Positions 33,877-43,749 of a stretch of 64,000 nucleotides of DNA are shown one piece after another. Made by a program: the position numbers and the translations under genes. Below the pieces are notes generated by a model. The model had not been told where the DNA came from and made no database searches. It saw only the letters and a list, made by a program, of their open reading frames with translations. How positions within the stretch are numbered: the first letter of the stretch is position 1; each line of letters starts with the position of its first letter. The DNA comes from Asaia bogorensis (GTDB lineage: Bacteria > Pseudomonadota > Alphaproteobacteria > Acetobacterales > Acetobacteraceae): the NCBI GenBank assembly GCA_945868845.1, contig CAMBMS010000008.1:1-64000 (forward strand), given 5' to 3'.

Positions 33877-34112
33877 ACACACAGCATCCCTTCACCTCCC
33901 GGACCGTTCGGATTTTGTGGATCGTCCTGATCGCCGTCCTGGCCGTGATCCTGGTGGCTGGAATCGACGTGCACGTGCATGGACCCGACGCGATCAGCCA
34001 GAGCGTGGGGTTTAATGCGTGGTTCGGCTTCCTCGGCTGCGTGATCCTGGTCGGTCTGTCACGGTTTTTGGGCGCCATCCTGAAGCGGGGGGATGGCTAC
34101 TATGATGGCTAA
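33873..34112 (+). CDS. Small two-helix membrane protein of the antiporter operon
   Basis: A 79-residue protein with two hydrophobic helices (about residues 13-30 and 48-66) joined by VHVHGPDAISQSVGFNAWFG. It overlaps mnhD copy two by four bases and copy three by about 20, so it is embedded in the operon and almost surely real. I know of similar small proteins in such clusters but cannot name a family. A structural role in the complex is an inference from position. Confidence 0.75.
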   Translation: MNTQHPFTSRTVRILWIVLIAVLAVILVAGIDVHVHGPDAISQSVGFNAWFGFLGCVILVGLSRFLGAILKRGDGYYDG

Positions 34113-35781
34113 CCTGGGCCTGCCTCCGGCGCTGGCCCTGTTCGTCGGTGCCTTTCTGATGGTGGTCACGCGCGGCGTCCTACGCCAGGCGGTCATGCTG
34201 ATAGCGCCCGTGGCCGCCTTGGCGCTGGTCTGGGGGACCCCCGACGGCGCGGTGATCACCGCTCATTACCTAGGCTACGACCTAGTCCTCTATCGCGGCG
34301 ACCGCCTGTCGCGCTGGTTCGGCACGATCTTCAGCCTGATAGCTTTCGCCGGCGCACTGTTCGCCCTGAACCAGCCCAACCGGCTGGAAACTACCGCGGC
34401 CCACACCTACGCCGCTGGCGCGCTGGGAGTCGTTTTCGCCGGCGACGTCCTGACCCTTTTCGTCTTCTGGGAGGTAATGGCCCTCGCCTCTACCCTAGTG
34501 GTCTGGAGCGTGGGCGCCAAACGCGCCGGCATGCGCTATCTGATTCTGCACCTGCTGGGTGGCGTGATGCTGATGACTGGCCTGGCTGGAGAGGTTGCGG
34601 CGAGTGGATCGACTGCCTTCGCCGCCATGACACCCGACTCGCTGGCGCGCTGGCTGATCTTGAGCGGGTTCCTGGTCAATGCCGGTGCCTGGCCGCTGTC
34701 AGCCTGGCTGCCTGACGCCTATCCGCGTGCATCCTTCAGCGGAATGGTGACGCTGTCGGCCTTCACCACCAAGACCGCCGTCTTCGTGCTGATCGTGGGC
34801 TTCCCAGGTGCCAAGGTGCTGATCGGCGTCGGGCTGTGCATGGTGTTCTACGGGATCGTCTACGCGATCCTGGAAAACGACATGCGTCGCATCCTGGCCT
34901 ACAGTATCGTCAACCAGGTCGGCTTCATGGTCACCGGCATCGGCATCGGCACCGAGCTTTCGTTGGATGGCGCCGCATCGCACGCCTTCGTCCATATCAT
35001 CTACAAGGCCCTGCTGCTGATGTCGGCGGGATCAGTCCTATATGTCACCGGGCGGTCGAAATGCACGGAGCTTGGTGGCCTGTTCCGCTCCATGCCTTTC
35101 ACTGCGGTCTGCGGCATCGTGGGCGCCCTGTCGATCTCGGCCTTTCCGCTAACATCGGGCTTTGTCACCAAGTCGATGATCACCGAGGCCTCGGGCCAGC
35201 AAGGACTGACCCTGCTGTGGTATCTGTTGACCGTGGCATCGGCCGGTGTGTTCCTGCATGCCGGCATTAAGTTCCCGTGGTTTGTGTTCTTCCAGCGGGA
35301 TTCCGGCCTGCGGCCCGCCGAACCGCCTGTGAACATGCGGCTGGCCATGGCGCTACTAGCGGGGGCCTGCATCCTGTTCGGGGTTACTCCCGACCTGCTG
35401 TATCGGCACCTGCCCTTCGGGTCGGTCTACGCCCCTTATGACGCCGGCCACGTCGTCGGGCAATTGCAGCTTTTGCTGTTCTCGGGCTTGGCGTTCTTCA
35501 TTCTGCTGCCGGCTCTGCGGCGGACCGAAACGATCACGCTGGATACCGATTGGCTGTATCGTCGCCTGGGTGCCGGGGTCTGGACGGCCGTGTCGTGCGC
35601 GGCCCGACTGGCATGGCACAACGCGTCGCTGCTGGTCTGGACAATGCTGGTGCGGGTTAGGATCGAGTTGCGCCAGAGCCTGCTTGACGGAAAGCTACCC
35701 GGCGCCCACTCCAGCTCGACGATGGCCACGTTCACCGTGGCGATGCTAGCGATCTATTTGGTGGTGTTGCTGTTCTTTTAA
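34093..35781 (+). CDS. Mrp/Mnh antiporter subunit D-type, third copy (divergent)
   Basis: A 562-residue member of the same family with an extra C-terminal region ending in one more helix. The helix 5 glutamate is kept (FVFWEVMALASTLVVW), but the helix 7 segment reads FLVNAGAWPLSAWLPDAY, so the usual lysine is asparagine and the PLHxWLP histidine is serine. TTKTAVFVLIVGF keeps a lysine in helix 8. ATGs at 34093, 34102 and 34105 compete. It probably takes the place of the MrpA large domain, since no mrpA is present. It ends the operon. Confidence 0.9.
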   Translation: MATMMANLGLPPALALFVGAFLMVVTRGVLRQAVMLIAPVAALALVWGTPDGAVITAHYLGYDLVLYRGDRLSRWFGTIFSLIAFAGALFALNQPNRLETTAAHTYAAGALGVVFAGDVLTLFVFWEVMALASTLVVWSVGAKRAGMRYLILHLLGGVMLMTGLAGEVAASGSTAFAAMTPDSLARWLILSGFLVNAGAWPLSAWLPDAYPRASFSGMVTLSAFTTKTAVFVLIVGFPGAKVLIGVGLCMVFYGIVYAILENDMRRILAYSIVNQVGFMVTGIGIGTELSLDGAASHAFVHIIYKALLLMSAGSVLYVTGRSKCTELGGLFRSMPFTAVCGIVGALSISAFPLTSGFVTKSMITEASGQQGLTLLWYLLTVASAGVFLHAGIKFPWFVFFQRDSGLRPAEPPVNMRLAMALLAGACILFGVTPDLLYRHLPFGSVYAPYDAGHVVGQLQLLLFSGLAFFILLPALRRTETITLDTDWLYRRLGAGVWTAVSCAARLAWHNASLLVWTMLVRVRIELRQSLLDGKLPGAHSSSTMATFTVAMLAIYLVVLLFF

Positions 35782-35816
35782 GTCTGACGACTAAAATTCC
35801 AGGGAGGAGATCATCC

Positions 35817-35969
35817 GTGCTGACGAGCACGGACAGGATTCTCACCACCCATGTCGATAGCCTGCCGCGCAACCTGGCCGCCACGCGCCACGCTATCGAC
35901 AGCCAGGACACGGCCAACGTTCTAGAGCCGCTGGCGCACATTCCCGCCCACCGCTCCGACGGCCGGACA
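35817..35969 (+). pseudogene. N-terminal fragment of a MetE-like methionine synthase gene
   Basis: GGGAGGAG precedes GTG 35817, which opens LTSTDRILTTHVDSLPRN, the usual beginning of the short cobalamin-independent methionine-synthase-like family (STxRILTTHVGSLPR). The homology then ends, and the frame runs into sequence antisense to the carboxypeptidase gene. Only about 20 codons are recognisable, so this is the stub of a deleted gene with its ribosome-binding site. Confidence 0.6.
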
Positions 35970-37181
35970 TCAACGGCTGGCGAACTGCCCTTGCTCGGGC
36001 CGCAGGATGATGCAGGGTGTCTTGCGCCGCGCCAACAGGCTGCACGTCTCTTGGGCGTCGCTGACCGAAAGATTGGTCACCTGGGCGCGCCAGCTTGTCT
36101 TGCCACGAAGGCGGACCGACTGGACCCGCGCTTCGCCGGCATCGGCTAGGCGCCGTGCCGCGAGCGCGGCGACGCGCGCTGCCTGCTCGCTCGGAAAACT
36201 ACCCACCTGGATCCCGAAGCGGGAGGCCGTGCGCGCCGTCACGGCGGAGGACGCCGCGTGGGCAGTGCCGATCGGGCCGGTAAAGCGTGACGTTGCCGTG
36301 GTGTCGCGGCGCCTGATCGGCACGTCCATCCTCTCAAACCCCTGATCCAGCAGCGCCATCATGTGATTGTCGCGCTCCCCGCCATTGGCGCCACCCAGCA
36401 CCACGCCGACCAGCCGTACTCCGCCCCGCGCCGCGGAGGTCACCAGGTTGAAACCGGACGCCACCGTATACCCGGTCTTTAATCCATCAGCGCCTGGATA
36501 GACACCACGGAGCCTGTCGTGGCTGCGATAGATCCGGCCATGGAAGCGGAACTGCGCGGTGCTGAAATAGCCATAATAGGCGGGAAAATCGGCGATGATG
36601 CGCCGTCCCAGCAAGGCCAGATCGCGAGCCGTGCTGACCTGCCCGCCATCGGGCAGGCCGGAAGCATTGCGGAAACTGGTTTGCGTCATGCCGAGCGCGC
36701 GCGCGCGGAAGGTCATCATCTCGGCAAAACGGTCTTCGTTGCCGCCCAGCATCTCGCCCAAAGCGGCGGCGGCATCATTGGCGGACTTGGTGACCAGGCC
36801 GAGGATGGCCTGCTCCACTGTGATCCGCCCGCCCGGCACCAATCCCAGCTTGGTGGGCGACATGGCGGCGGCCTCGGCGGACACCGGCACCAGCTGGTGC
36901 AGGCTTATTCGTCGGTCGCGCAACGCATCGAAGGCCATGTAAAGGGTCATTACCTTGGTCAGGCTGGCCGGGTAGCGCAGCTCGTCGGCATTGACTGCCG
37001 ACAAAACCGCCCCGGTGCGCGCGTCCACCACGATGGAGGCATAGCGCGCCGAACCAATCTGCGCCGACGCCGCTCCGGCAAATCCGATGATACCAAGCCC
37101 GGTCATTGCCAACGTGGCGCGCAGCCATAACACCGTCCGCCGGGGCCAGTTGTCCCGCAATTTTGTCCGTGCTGAACGCAT
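35970..37181 (-). CDS. D-alanyl-D-alanine carboxypeptidase with SPOR domain
   Basis: A 403-residue penicillin-binding protein of the S11 (DacA/DacF) family, which trims the terminal D-Ala of peptidoglycan stem peptides in the periplasm. After a signal peptide ending at ASA (about residue 40) come the three active-site motifs: SLTK at 73-76, SAN at 133-135 and KTG at 234-236. The C-terminus (about residues 320-400) is a SPOR domain (FGIQVGSFPSEQAARVAALA), which binds denuded glycan at division sites. The second DacA-type membrane-anchor helix is absent. Confidence 0.92.
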   Translation of the reverse strand: MRSARTKLRDNWPRRTVLWLRATLAMTGLGIIGFAGAASAQIGSARYASIVVDARTGAVLSAVNADELRYPASLTKVMTLYMAFDALRDRRISLHQLVPVSAEAAAMSPTKLGLVPGGRITVEQAILGLVTKSANDAAAALGEMLGGNEDRFAEMMTFRARALGMTQTSFRNASGLPDGGQVSTARDLALLGRRIIADFPAYYGYFSTAQFRFHGRIYRSHDRLRGVYPGADGLKTGYTVASGFNLVTSAARGGVRLVGVVLGGANGGERDNHMMALLDQGFERMDVPIRRRDTTATSRFTGPIGTAHAASSAVTARTASRFGIQVGSFPSEQAARVAALAARRLADAGEARVQSVRLRGKTSWRAQVTNLSVSDAQETCSLLARRKTPCIILRPEQGQFASR

Positions 37182-37762
37182 AGCCGTACCCTTCGCCGTA
37201 TCTTAGCTCGGAAACTAGGGATATTCGTAGCGAACTGTCTAGCATTATAATTAGAAAAAAAACGAAAACAGAAGGGGTTAGCCATCGGTTTCTGAGACGG
37301 GGATGGCTTCAGCGCGGGGACAAAGAAAATTTGTGCGACGCACAAACTTCTCTTGCAACGCATAAACTGAGACACATCTAATCCGAAAATGCCTAATTGC
37401 TCAACGTTTGGTGGGTGGCTCCCTGGCTGCGGTGCTTTGCAGGTATTAGACATGACCGGAAGATCGCCACTCTCATCCACCGAAGCGCAGCGATCTGACC
37501 TGACGGGCCTGGCCAGTTCGCCAGAGCGAAGGGAGGCAGACCGTTCCCGCACCATACCGTGGCACGAGCGGTGGCGGCGCGGCGCTGAAGAAACCTAGGT
37601 CTTCCGGATCTCCTTTTTTTTGCGTCCGGCGGCAGGAATATTCCCGTTGCCAACACTCTTTCAAGAACACGCTGCCATCCGATATGGTGTGATGGCGCCC
37701 TAGGTTAGGGCGCGGTGGCGGACGGCGACTACCCAGAAACCCCATCCAGGCAAAGCGGGACG
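37182..37762. other. Intergenic region between dac and clpS
   Basis: 581 bases holding the divergent promoters of the carboxypeptidase gene and clpS. It is AT-rich at 37235-37290 (ATTATAATTAGAAAAAAAAC) and 37330-37390. A 70-codon open frame at 37389-37598 has no recognisable features. A T8 run at 37613-37620 and a perfect inverted repeat at 37695-37713 are the only other marks. Confidence 0.5.
37695..37713. promoter_or_regulatory. Perfect inverted repeat before clpS
   Basis: GCGCCCTA-GGT-TAGGGCGC has 8-base perfect arms and a 3-base loop, 50 bases before the clpS ATG. It could be an operator or a hairpin in the clpS leader. There is no T-run after it, so a classical terminator is unlikely. 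Confidence 0.35.
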
Positions 37763-38098
37763 ATGAGCGATAACGACAAGCGCGGCATAGGCGGCGGTGA
37801 GACCCCGAATACCGGGGTGGTAGTCAAGGCGCGGCCCAAGACCCGCAAGCCAGCTATGTACAAGGTCCTGATGCTGAACGACGACTACACGCCGATGGAA
37901 TTCGTCGTCCATGTGCTGGAACGCTTCTTCCAGAAATCGCGCGATGAGGCGACGCAGATCATGCTGCATGTGCATCGTCGCGGCGTCGGCGTCTGCGGGG
38001 TCTTCACATACGAAGTCGCGGAGACCAAGGTGACGCAGGTGATGGACCTCGCCCGGCAGAACCAGCACCCGCTTCAATGTACCATTGAAAAAGAATGA
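37763..38098 (+). CDS. clpS: ATP-dependent Clp protease adaptor ClpS
   Basis: A 111-residue adaptor that hands N-degron substrates to ClpAP. The core [20 protein letters not shown] near residue 35 holds the NDD residues that contact the N-terminal amino acid, and [20 protein letters not shown] closes the domain. The N-terminal tail of about 30 residues is flexible, as needed for delivery to ClpA. The start at 37763 fits the family. clpA follows 101 bases downstream on the same strand. Confidence 0.95.
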   Translation: MSDNDKRGIGGGETPNTGVVVKARPKTRKPAMYKVLMLNDDYTPMEFVVHVLERFFQKSRDEATQIMLHVHRRGVGVCGVFTYEVAETKVTQVMDLARQNQHPLQCTIEKE

Positions 38099-38150
38099 TC
38101 GTACTCCGATCATTATGCTCTCAGGCTGGGATCGCGCGCCCGCCCGAGTC

Positions 38151-38167
38151 CCGCGGTCCAACCGCGG
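38151..38167. repeat. Inverted repeat between clpS and clpA
   Basis: CCGCGGT-CCA-ACCGCGG forms a perfect 7-base hairpin in the 101-base gap between clpS and clpA, 32 bases before the clpA start. No T-run follows. It could lower read-through or protect an mRNA end. Confidence 0.35.
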
Positions 38168-38199
38168 CCGCATTTCAACGCGCAGGAGCGTGACCGGAC

Positions 38200-40554
38200 A
38201 TGCTTTCCCGTAATCTCGAACAAACGCTCCACCGTGCTTTGTCCCTTGCTTCGGACCGCAAGCATGAATATGGCACCCTGGAACATTTACTGCTTGGCCT
38301 CGCCGACGATTCCGACGCGGCGACGGTGCTGAAGGCCTGCGGTGTCGATCTGACGAAGCTGCGCGCCGATCTCACTGAATTCCTCGACAAGGATCTGGCC
38401 GGCCTCACCACCGATCGCCCCGGCGATCCGAAACCCACGGCGGGTTTTCAACGCGTTGTGCAGCGTGCGGCGATCCATGTGCAATCGTCTGGCCGCGATG
38501 AGGTCACCGGAGCGAATGTGCTGGTTGCGTTGTTCAGCGAACGCGAGAGCCATGCCGTTTACTTCCTGCAATTGCAGGACATGACGCGGCTAGACGCGGT
38601 GAATTTCATTAGCCATGGCATCGCCAAATCGCCCGGCCGCTCCGCCACTCGCTCAGCCCAGGGCAGTAGCGGCGGCAACGAGGAAGGCAAGGAACAGCCG
38701 GAGCGCGAGGAAAAGCCCAACCGGCGTGGCAACCAGGATGCGCTGGCTAATTACTGCGTGAACCTTAACAAAAAAGCCACGGCGGGGAAAATCGATCCTC
38801 TGATCGGGCGCGAGATGGAGATCGAGCGCACTATCCAGATCCTGTGCCGCCGCACGAAGAACAATCCGCTTTATGTTGGCGATCCCGGCGTGGGAAAAAC
38901 CGCCATCGCTGAGGGCCTCGCAAAGCGCATCGTCGAGGGTGACGTACCGGAAGTGCTGGCGAAATCCACCATCTTCGCCCTCGATATGGGTGCGCTGCTA
39001 GCCGGTACGCGCTATCGCGGCGATTTCGAGGAACGGCTGAAGGCAGTGGTCTCCGAACTAGAAAACCAACCCGGCGCGATACTGTTTATCGACGAGATCC
39101 ACACCGTAATTGGTGCTGGCGCCACCTCCGGCGGGGCGATGGATGCGTCCAATTTGCTGAAGCCGGCGCTGGCGTCGGGCAACATGCGCTGTATCGGCTC
39201 CACCACCTATAAGGAATTCCGCAACTACTTCGAGAAGGACCGTGCCTTGGTCCGCCGCTTCCAGAAGATCGATGTGAACGAGCCGAGCATCGAGGACACG
39301 GTGAAAATCCTACGCGGCCTGAAGACTAATTACGAACAACACCACAAGGTCCGTTATACCGAGGAAGCGATCCGTGCCGCGGTCGAACTGTCCGCCAAAT
39401 ACATCCACGACCGTAAGCTACCCGACAAGGCGATCGACGTGATCGACGAAGTGGGTGCCTCGCGCATGCTGCTGCCGGAGAACAAGCGCCGCAAAACCGT
39501 CACCCTGAAAGACGTAGAGGAGATAGTCGCCAAGATCGCGCGCATTCCGCCGAAAGCGGTCTCCGCCGACGATAAGGAGACCTTGCGCACCCTGGATCGC
39601 GACATCAAGAACATGGTGTTCGGCCAGGATAACGCGGTGGAAGCGCTGTCCGCGGCCATCAAACTCTCGCGCGCCGGGCTGCGCGAGCCGGAAAAGCCAA
39701 TCGGTAACTATATGTTCAGCGGTCCAACCGGCGTCGGCAAGACCGAGGTGGCGCGGCAACTAGCCTCCACTTTGGGCATCGAGCTGATCCGTTTCGACAT
39801 GTCCGAATATATGGAGCGCCATTCGGTCTCACGCCTGCTCGGCGCGCCCCCCGGTTATGTCGGCTTCGACCAGGGCGGGTTGCTGACTGATGCGATTGAC
39901 CAGCATCCGCACGCGGTGCTGCTGCTCGATGAAATCGAAAAGGCGCACCCCGACCTGTTCAACATTCTGCTGCAGGTGATGGATCACGGAAAGCTGACCG
40001 ATCACAACGGTAAATCGGTCGATTTCCGCAATGTCATCCTGATTATGACCACTAATGCCGGTGCGTCGGACATGGCGAAGGCCGCCATTGGCTTCGGGCG
40101 CGACGTCCGGGTGGGCGAGGATGAGGAAGCGGTAAAGCGCCTGTTCACGCCGGAATTCCGGAACCGGCTGGATGCGATCATCCCCTTCGCCGCGCTGACG
40201 CCGGACATCGTCGCCCGTGTGGTAGAAAAGTTCATCTTGCAGCTCGAAGCCCAGCTGGCCGATCGCAACGTGACCATCGAACTTTCCTCGGCGGCTAAGG
40301 AATGGCTGTCAGAGCGCGGCTATGACCCGCTCTATGGGGCTCGCCCACTCGCCCGCGTCATCCAGGAAACCATCAAAAAGCAGCTAGCCGAGGAATTGCT
40401 GTTCGGCCAGCTGGTAAAGGGTGGCGGAGTGAAGGTCACCTTGAAGGACGGTAAGCTAGCCTTCGAATTTTCCGCGGCATCCCTGGCTGCCTTGCCCAAA
40501 CCGGATGAGGACGGCGAAGGCACCGAGGATCGCAAACAGGAGCGTGTGGAATAA
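38200..40554 (+). CDS. clpA: ATP-dependent Clp protease ATP-binding subunit ClpA
   Basis: A 784-residue AAA+ unfoldase that feeds substrates into ClpP. An N-terminal double-repeat domain (about 1-145) binds ClpS; the first AAA module has [14 protein letters not shown] near residue 227, the second [14 protein letters not shown] near 508. The IGF loop that docks to ClpP is seen in KAAIGFGRD near residue 628. The length is normal for ClpA and there is no ClpB-type middle domain. It lies behind clpS. A linker at residues 148-175 is Gly/Glu/Arg-rich. Confidence 0.96.
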   Translation: MLSRNLEQTLHRALSLASDRKHEYGTLEHLLLGLADDSDAATVLKACGVDLTKLRADLTEFLDKDLAGLTTDRPGDPKPTAGFQRVVQRAAIHVQSSGRDEVTGANVLVALFSERESHAVYFLQLQDMTRLDAVNFISHGIAKSPGRSATRSAQGSSGGNEEGKEQPEREEKPNRRGNQDALANYCVNLNKKATAGKIDPLIGREMEIERTIQILCRRTKNNPLYVGDPGVGKTAIAEGLAKRIVEGDVPEVLAKSTIFALDMGALLAGTRYRGDFEERLKAVVSELENQPGAILFIDEIHTVIGAGATSGGAMDASNLLKPALASGNMRCIGSTTYKEFRNYFEKDRALVRRFQKIDVNEPSIEDTVKILRGLKTNYEQHHKVRYTEEAIRAAVELSAKYIHDRKLPDKAIDVIDEVGASRMLLPENKRRKTVTLKDVEEIVAKIARIPPKAVSADDKETLRTLDRDIKNMVFGQDNAVEALSAAIKLSRAGLREPEKPIGNYMFSGPTGVGKTEVARQLASTLGIELIRFDMSEYMERHSVSRLLGAPPGYVGFDQGGLLTDAIDQHPHAVLLLDEIEKAHPDLFNILLQVMDHGKLTDHNGKSVDFRNVILIMTTNAGASDMAKAAIGFGRDVRVGEDEEAVKRLFTPEFRNRLDAIIPFAALTPDIVARVVEKFILQLEAQLADRNVTIELSSAAKEWLSERGYDPLYGARPLARVIQETIKKQLAEELLFGQLVKGGGVKVTLKDGKLAFEFSAASLAALPKPDEDGEGTEDRKQERVE

Positions 40555-40680
40555 GCTACGCCCTCGTTAGGGTAGTCAGCACCCGCGCGATCGCCCAGTC
40601 TAGCCGCGGCGCGAACCAACCCAGCATAACGAACGGAATAAGGCGCTCAGACACACCGGTCAGATCGCGTGGCCTGCGTA

Positions 40681-41181
40681 TTAAAGGGTGTTGCGAATCA
40701 ACGCGAAGGCATGCGCCACGGTCGCCGTGCGAATGGCGGTGCGGCTGCCGGGAAATACGTGACGTTCGCTGCGCGCCGGCACACCCCGACGCGCGATGCC
40801 GAAATAGACCAGCCCCACGGGCTTTTCCGCGCTGCCGCCCGTGGGGCCGGCGACGCCGGTGACGGCGACGGAAATATCGGCGTGCGATTGCACGATCGCG
40901 CCATCGGCCATGGCGCGCGCGACCTCCTCGCTCACCGCGCCATGTGCGCCGATGAGCGCCATGGGCACGCCCAGGCATTCATTCTTCGCCTCGTTGGAAT
41001 AGGTGACGTAGCCACGTTCCACCACGTCGGATGATCCGGCGATGGCGGTCAGCGCCGCGGCGATCAGTCCGCCCGTGCAACTTTCGGCGGTGGCGATTTT
41101 CTTGCCGCGCGCGCGACAGGCCGCGAGCAGGCTTTCAGCCTGAACTAGTAATGAATCGGGCAACAATTCATTGGGGATCAT
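40681..41181 (-). CDS. pncC: CinA C-terminal-domain protein, nicotinamide-nucleotide amidase
   Basis: A 166-residue stand-alone CinA C-terminal domain (PncC), which deamidates nicotinamide mononucleotide in NAD salvage. Motifs are KIATAESCTGGLIAAALTAI near residue 29, DVVERGYVTYSNEAK near 51 and VTGVAGPTGGSAEKPVG near 106. The start at 41181 follows AGGAGT with 7-base spacing. It lies 39 bases behind pgpA, probably in the same transcript with the transglycosylase gene. Length matches E. coli PncC. Confidence 0.9.
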   Translation of the reverse strand: MIPNELLPDSLLVQAESLLAACRARGKKIATAESCTGGLIAAALTAIAGSSDVVERGYVTYSNEAKNECLGVPMALIGAHGAVSEEVARAMADGAIVQSHADISVAVTGVAGPTGGSAEKPVGLVYFGIARRGVPARSERHVFPGSRTAIRTATVAHAFALIRNTL

Positions 41182-41220
41182 AGGCAGAACTCCTTCTGCG
41201 CCCATGCTGGCGGGAACCGT

Positions 41221-41685
41221 TCACCCCAGCAAGCCGGGCCAAGCCCAGCCCACCGCCATGAGTACCAACGCCGCCAGTCCTCCCGCGACGATATCGTCGC
41301 CCATCAGGCCCCACGCATCCTTACGCCGGTCCACCCAGCCAACAGGGCCGGGTTTGGCGATATCGAACAGGCGAAATAATACGAACGCCGCCAGCACGCC
41401 GCGCCAACCCCAAACCGGCAGGCCGAGCAAGGAAATCCATTGTCCGGCGAATTCGTCGATCACAACCCAGCCCGGATCGGCCGCCGCCGCGCCAATGCGC
41501 CGCACCGCCCAGACGCCACCCAGGCTGGCCAACACACAACCCAGCAGCAGTAGCCAGACCGAGGCATGCAGCAATCCAGCGCCAATGATCAGGGCCACCA
41601 CCGACCCCGCCGTGCCCGGCGCCACGGGAAAAAATCCACTGCCAAATCCGCTGGCCAGAACACGGCCGATCCGGTCGAGCGTCAT
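41221..41685 (-). CDS. pgpA: Phosphatidylglycerophosphatase A
   Basis: A 154-residue membrane enzyme that dephosphorylates phosphatidylglycerophosphate to phosphatidylglycerol. PgpA signatures present are GFFPVAPGTAGS near residue 17, WVVIDEFAGQWISLLGLP near 73 and LFRLFDIAKPGPVGWVDRR near 103, with acidic and histidine-poor metal-site residues of this family. ATG 41685 overlaps the transglycosylase stop as ATGA; ATG 41697 is also in frame. Four hydrophobic segments are visible. Confidence 0.93.
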   Translation of the reverse strand: MTLDRIGRVLASGFGSGFFPVAPGTAGSVVALIIGAGLLHASVWLLLLGCVLASLGGVWAVRRIGAAAADPGWVVIDEFAGQWISLLGLPVWGWRGVLAAFVLFRLFDIAKPGPVGWVDRRKDAWGLMGDDIVAGGLAALVLMAVGWAWPGLLG

Positions 41686-43661
41686 TTTGCCATCCATTCT
41701 GCCAGCGGATCCCCGGCAAAAGCTGGGTTGCGCGCTCGATAGATCACCACATTCTCCAGCACGCGCTGCACATAGTTCCTGGTTTCATTGAACGGGATCA
41801 ACTCAATCCAGTCGATCAGATCCGGGACATGGGCGCTGGCAAATAGCAACGGTGGATCGGTCCGATAGCGCGGATCGCCATGCATCGCGAGCCACGTCCG
41901 CACCCGATGTGGCCCCGCATTATAGGCCGCCACGGCCAGCGGTAGGGCCGTATATTGATCCATTAATTCGCGCAAATAGGCCGTGCCGAGCCGCATGTTC
42001 TGCGCTGGATCGCTGACCAGCTCGGCAGGCGACGTTGTCTCGCCCAGCCGCTTGGCTACGGATTGTGCCGTCGCCGGCATCAACTGCATCAGCCCGCGCG
42101 CGCCGACCGGGCTCAGTGCGCTGGGATCGAACGCGCTTTCCTGGCGGATCACCGCTAGTCCGATCTCCACCGGCACGGACTTACCCGGCGGCGCAGAGGC
42201 AAGCGGCCAGCCAGCCTCGGGCAGCATCAGCCCGTCGCGGCCCATGCGCCGCGCGATCGCTACCGCCGCCTGCGGCATGCCCAGGCTGAGGGCCAGATGT
42301 GCCAGCCCGGCACGTTCCGCCGGCGCGTTGGCCAGCTCATCGCGGCGCAGTAGGAACGAAAAAGCGCTTTTGCGTTCCCCCCAGCCCGCCAGCATTATCG
42401 CCGCCCGGGCCAGTTCACTACCCGAGGCATCGACGGTTAGGGGATCGCGTAGCGCGCGGATACGCGCGGCGAGCGCGACCCTGTCCTCGCCCAAGGCCTG
42501 CGTGGCGAGCTGGCCGTAAAATGTCAGCGGCCAGGCAGCGGCGGCGGCGAAAGCAGGTTCCGGGTCCTCTCCGGCGGCAGCAGCGGCGCGTCCCAGCCAA
42601 TATTGCGCCCGCCCCTGAGTGATAGCCGCGCCCGAGGCAGCGGCAAGCGCACGAAAATGCCTCGCCGCCTGGTCCGGGTCGAACAGGAAGCGCAATGCGA
42701 TAAAACCGGCTAGGAACTGCGCATCTACCAGCCGCTCCGTCTTCAGCGCGCCGTGCCCAGCGGCTAGGAGATAGGCGCCTTTCGCATCGCCATGGCGTAG
42801 GCGCTGACGGGCAAAGGCGTGCCGCTCGGTCCAGAAGGCATCCAGCCTCTCGGCATCCAACAGCGCCTGCGCCTGCTCCCCCCGCTCGCGCCACAAGGCC
42901 AGTGCTGCGGACTCATGCCCGTCCTCGCGCAGGGCGCGCTGCCGGGCCAGGAATAGGGCGGGGTCGTCGCGTTGGGCCGTTGGCACGGCAGCCAGCAAGG
43001 TGACGATGTCGACGCTTTTCTGTCGTAGCCCCAGCCGGGCCCGCGCCAGGGCCAGCCGATCTCCCGGCAGGCGCGCTTCCAACCGCGCCGCGGCCTGAGG
43101 GCTGGCGGCGAGCAGCGCATCGAAGCGTTGCCAATGATCGATTGGCCGCAAGGCGGCGGCCCAGCGTTGCAGGAATTGATCCTCGCCCGCCGGGTCGGCG
43201 ATGGTGCCGCCGGTCCAGGCGCGGCGGGCGTAATCGCTGGCTTTTTCGCGCTGCCCCGCGCTGGTGGCGGCCTCGGCGCAGCGGAGTAGGGCCGGCGCGT
43301 GGGAGAGGAGGGCGTGTGCAAGTGGCGCACGGGCACATTCCGTGGCCAGGATGTCGACTGCCGTCTCCCGCGCCAATGCTTCCTGCCGGCGGCGTTCCAG
43401 CTGGGAGAGCCATGGCCAGTCCGGATTCTCCATCATGAAGGCGGCGATATCCGCCACCGCTCCCTGGCCGGGCGCTAGCAGGCGGTAAAAGGTCACCAGC
43501 TTGGCCGCCAGTGGCTCGGTGGTGCGCGCCGCTCGTGCTGCCCCTTCCGGCCAGTTGCCGGACCGTAACGCGGTCGCGATATCCTGGGCCGCGGCCGCGC
43601 TAGGCACCAGGAGGCCAGGCAGCATCAGGCCAAGGAATAGGAGGAGAATCGAGCGGCTCAT
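41682..43661 (-). CDS. slt: Soluble lytic murein transglycosylase (Slt70-like)
   Basis: A 659-residue periplasmic enzyme that cleaves the MurNAc-GlcNAc bond to form 1,6-anhydro products. A signal peptide ends near AAAAQ (residue 24); a long alpha-superhelical region follows; the lysozyme-like domain starts near residue 485 with the catalytic glutamate in [20 protein letters not shown], then [11 protein letters not shown] and [18 protein letters not shown]. The start at 43661 gives the signal peptide; the frame is open to 43781. It diverges from dapA and is coupled to pgpA downstream. Confidence 0.93.
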   Translation of the reverse strand: MSRSILLLFLGLMLPGLLVPSAAAAQDIATALRSGNWPEGAARAARTTEPLAAKLVTFYRLLAPGQGAVADIAAFMMENPDWPWLSQLERRRQEALARETAVDILATECARAPLAHALLSHAPALLRCAEAATSAGQREKASDYARRAWTGGTIADPAGEDQFLQRWAAALRPIDHWQRFDALLAASPQAAARLEARLPGDRLALARARLGLRQKSVDIVTLLAAVPTAQRDDPALFLARQRALREDGHESAALALWRERGEQAQALLDAERLDAFWTERHAFARQRLRHGDAKGAYLLAAGHGALKTERLVDAQFLAGFIALRFLFDPDQAARHFRALAAASGAAITQGRAQYWLGRAAAAAGEDPEPAFAAAAAWPLTFYGQLATQALGEDRVALAARIRALRDPLTVDASGSELARAAIMLAGWGERKSAFSFLLRRDELANAPAERAGLAHLALSLGMPQAAVAIARRMGRDGLMLPEAGWPLASAPPGKSVPVEIGLAVIRQESAFDPSALSPVGARGLMQLMPATAQSVAKRLGETTSPAELVSDPAQNMRLGTAYLRELMDQYTALPLAVAAYNAGPHRVRTWLAMHGDPRYRTDPPLLFASAHVPDLIDWIELIPFNETRNYVQRVLENVVIYRARNPAFAGDPLAEWMAK

Positions 43662-43749
43662 AAGTGATTCTACTCTGCGACAACCTTGCGATGCATCCTC
43701 CTTGGCCCTAGGTTCAGCTCCCACAACCTTTATTTTTACGGAGGGCACC

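Noticed and set aside
32479-33882. 467-codon minus-strand frame opposite mnhD copy two
   Set aside because: Composition is extreme (Arg, Gln, His, Asp) as expected for the antisense of a hydrophobic membrane-protein gene; no family pattern.
36519-37130. 203-codon + strand frame opposite the D,D-carboxypeptidase
   Set aside because: Antisense shadow of a gene with all active-site motifs.
37389-37598. 70-codon frame upstream of clpS
   Set aside because: No ribosome-binding site, no family resemblance and atypical composition; treated as intergenic.
40556-40680. Open minus-strand tail after the cinA-type gene (RLIPFVMLGWFAPRLDWAIA)
   Set aside because: It lies in a long frame that mainly shadows cinA; too short and without homology I recognise.
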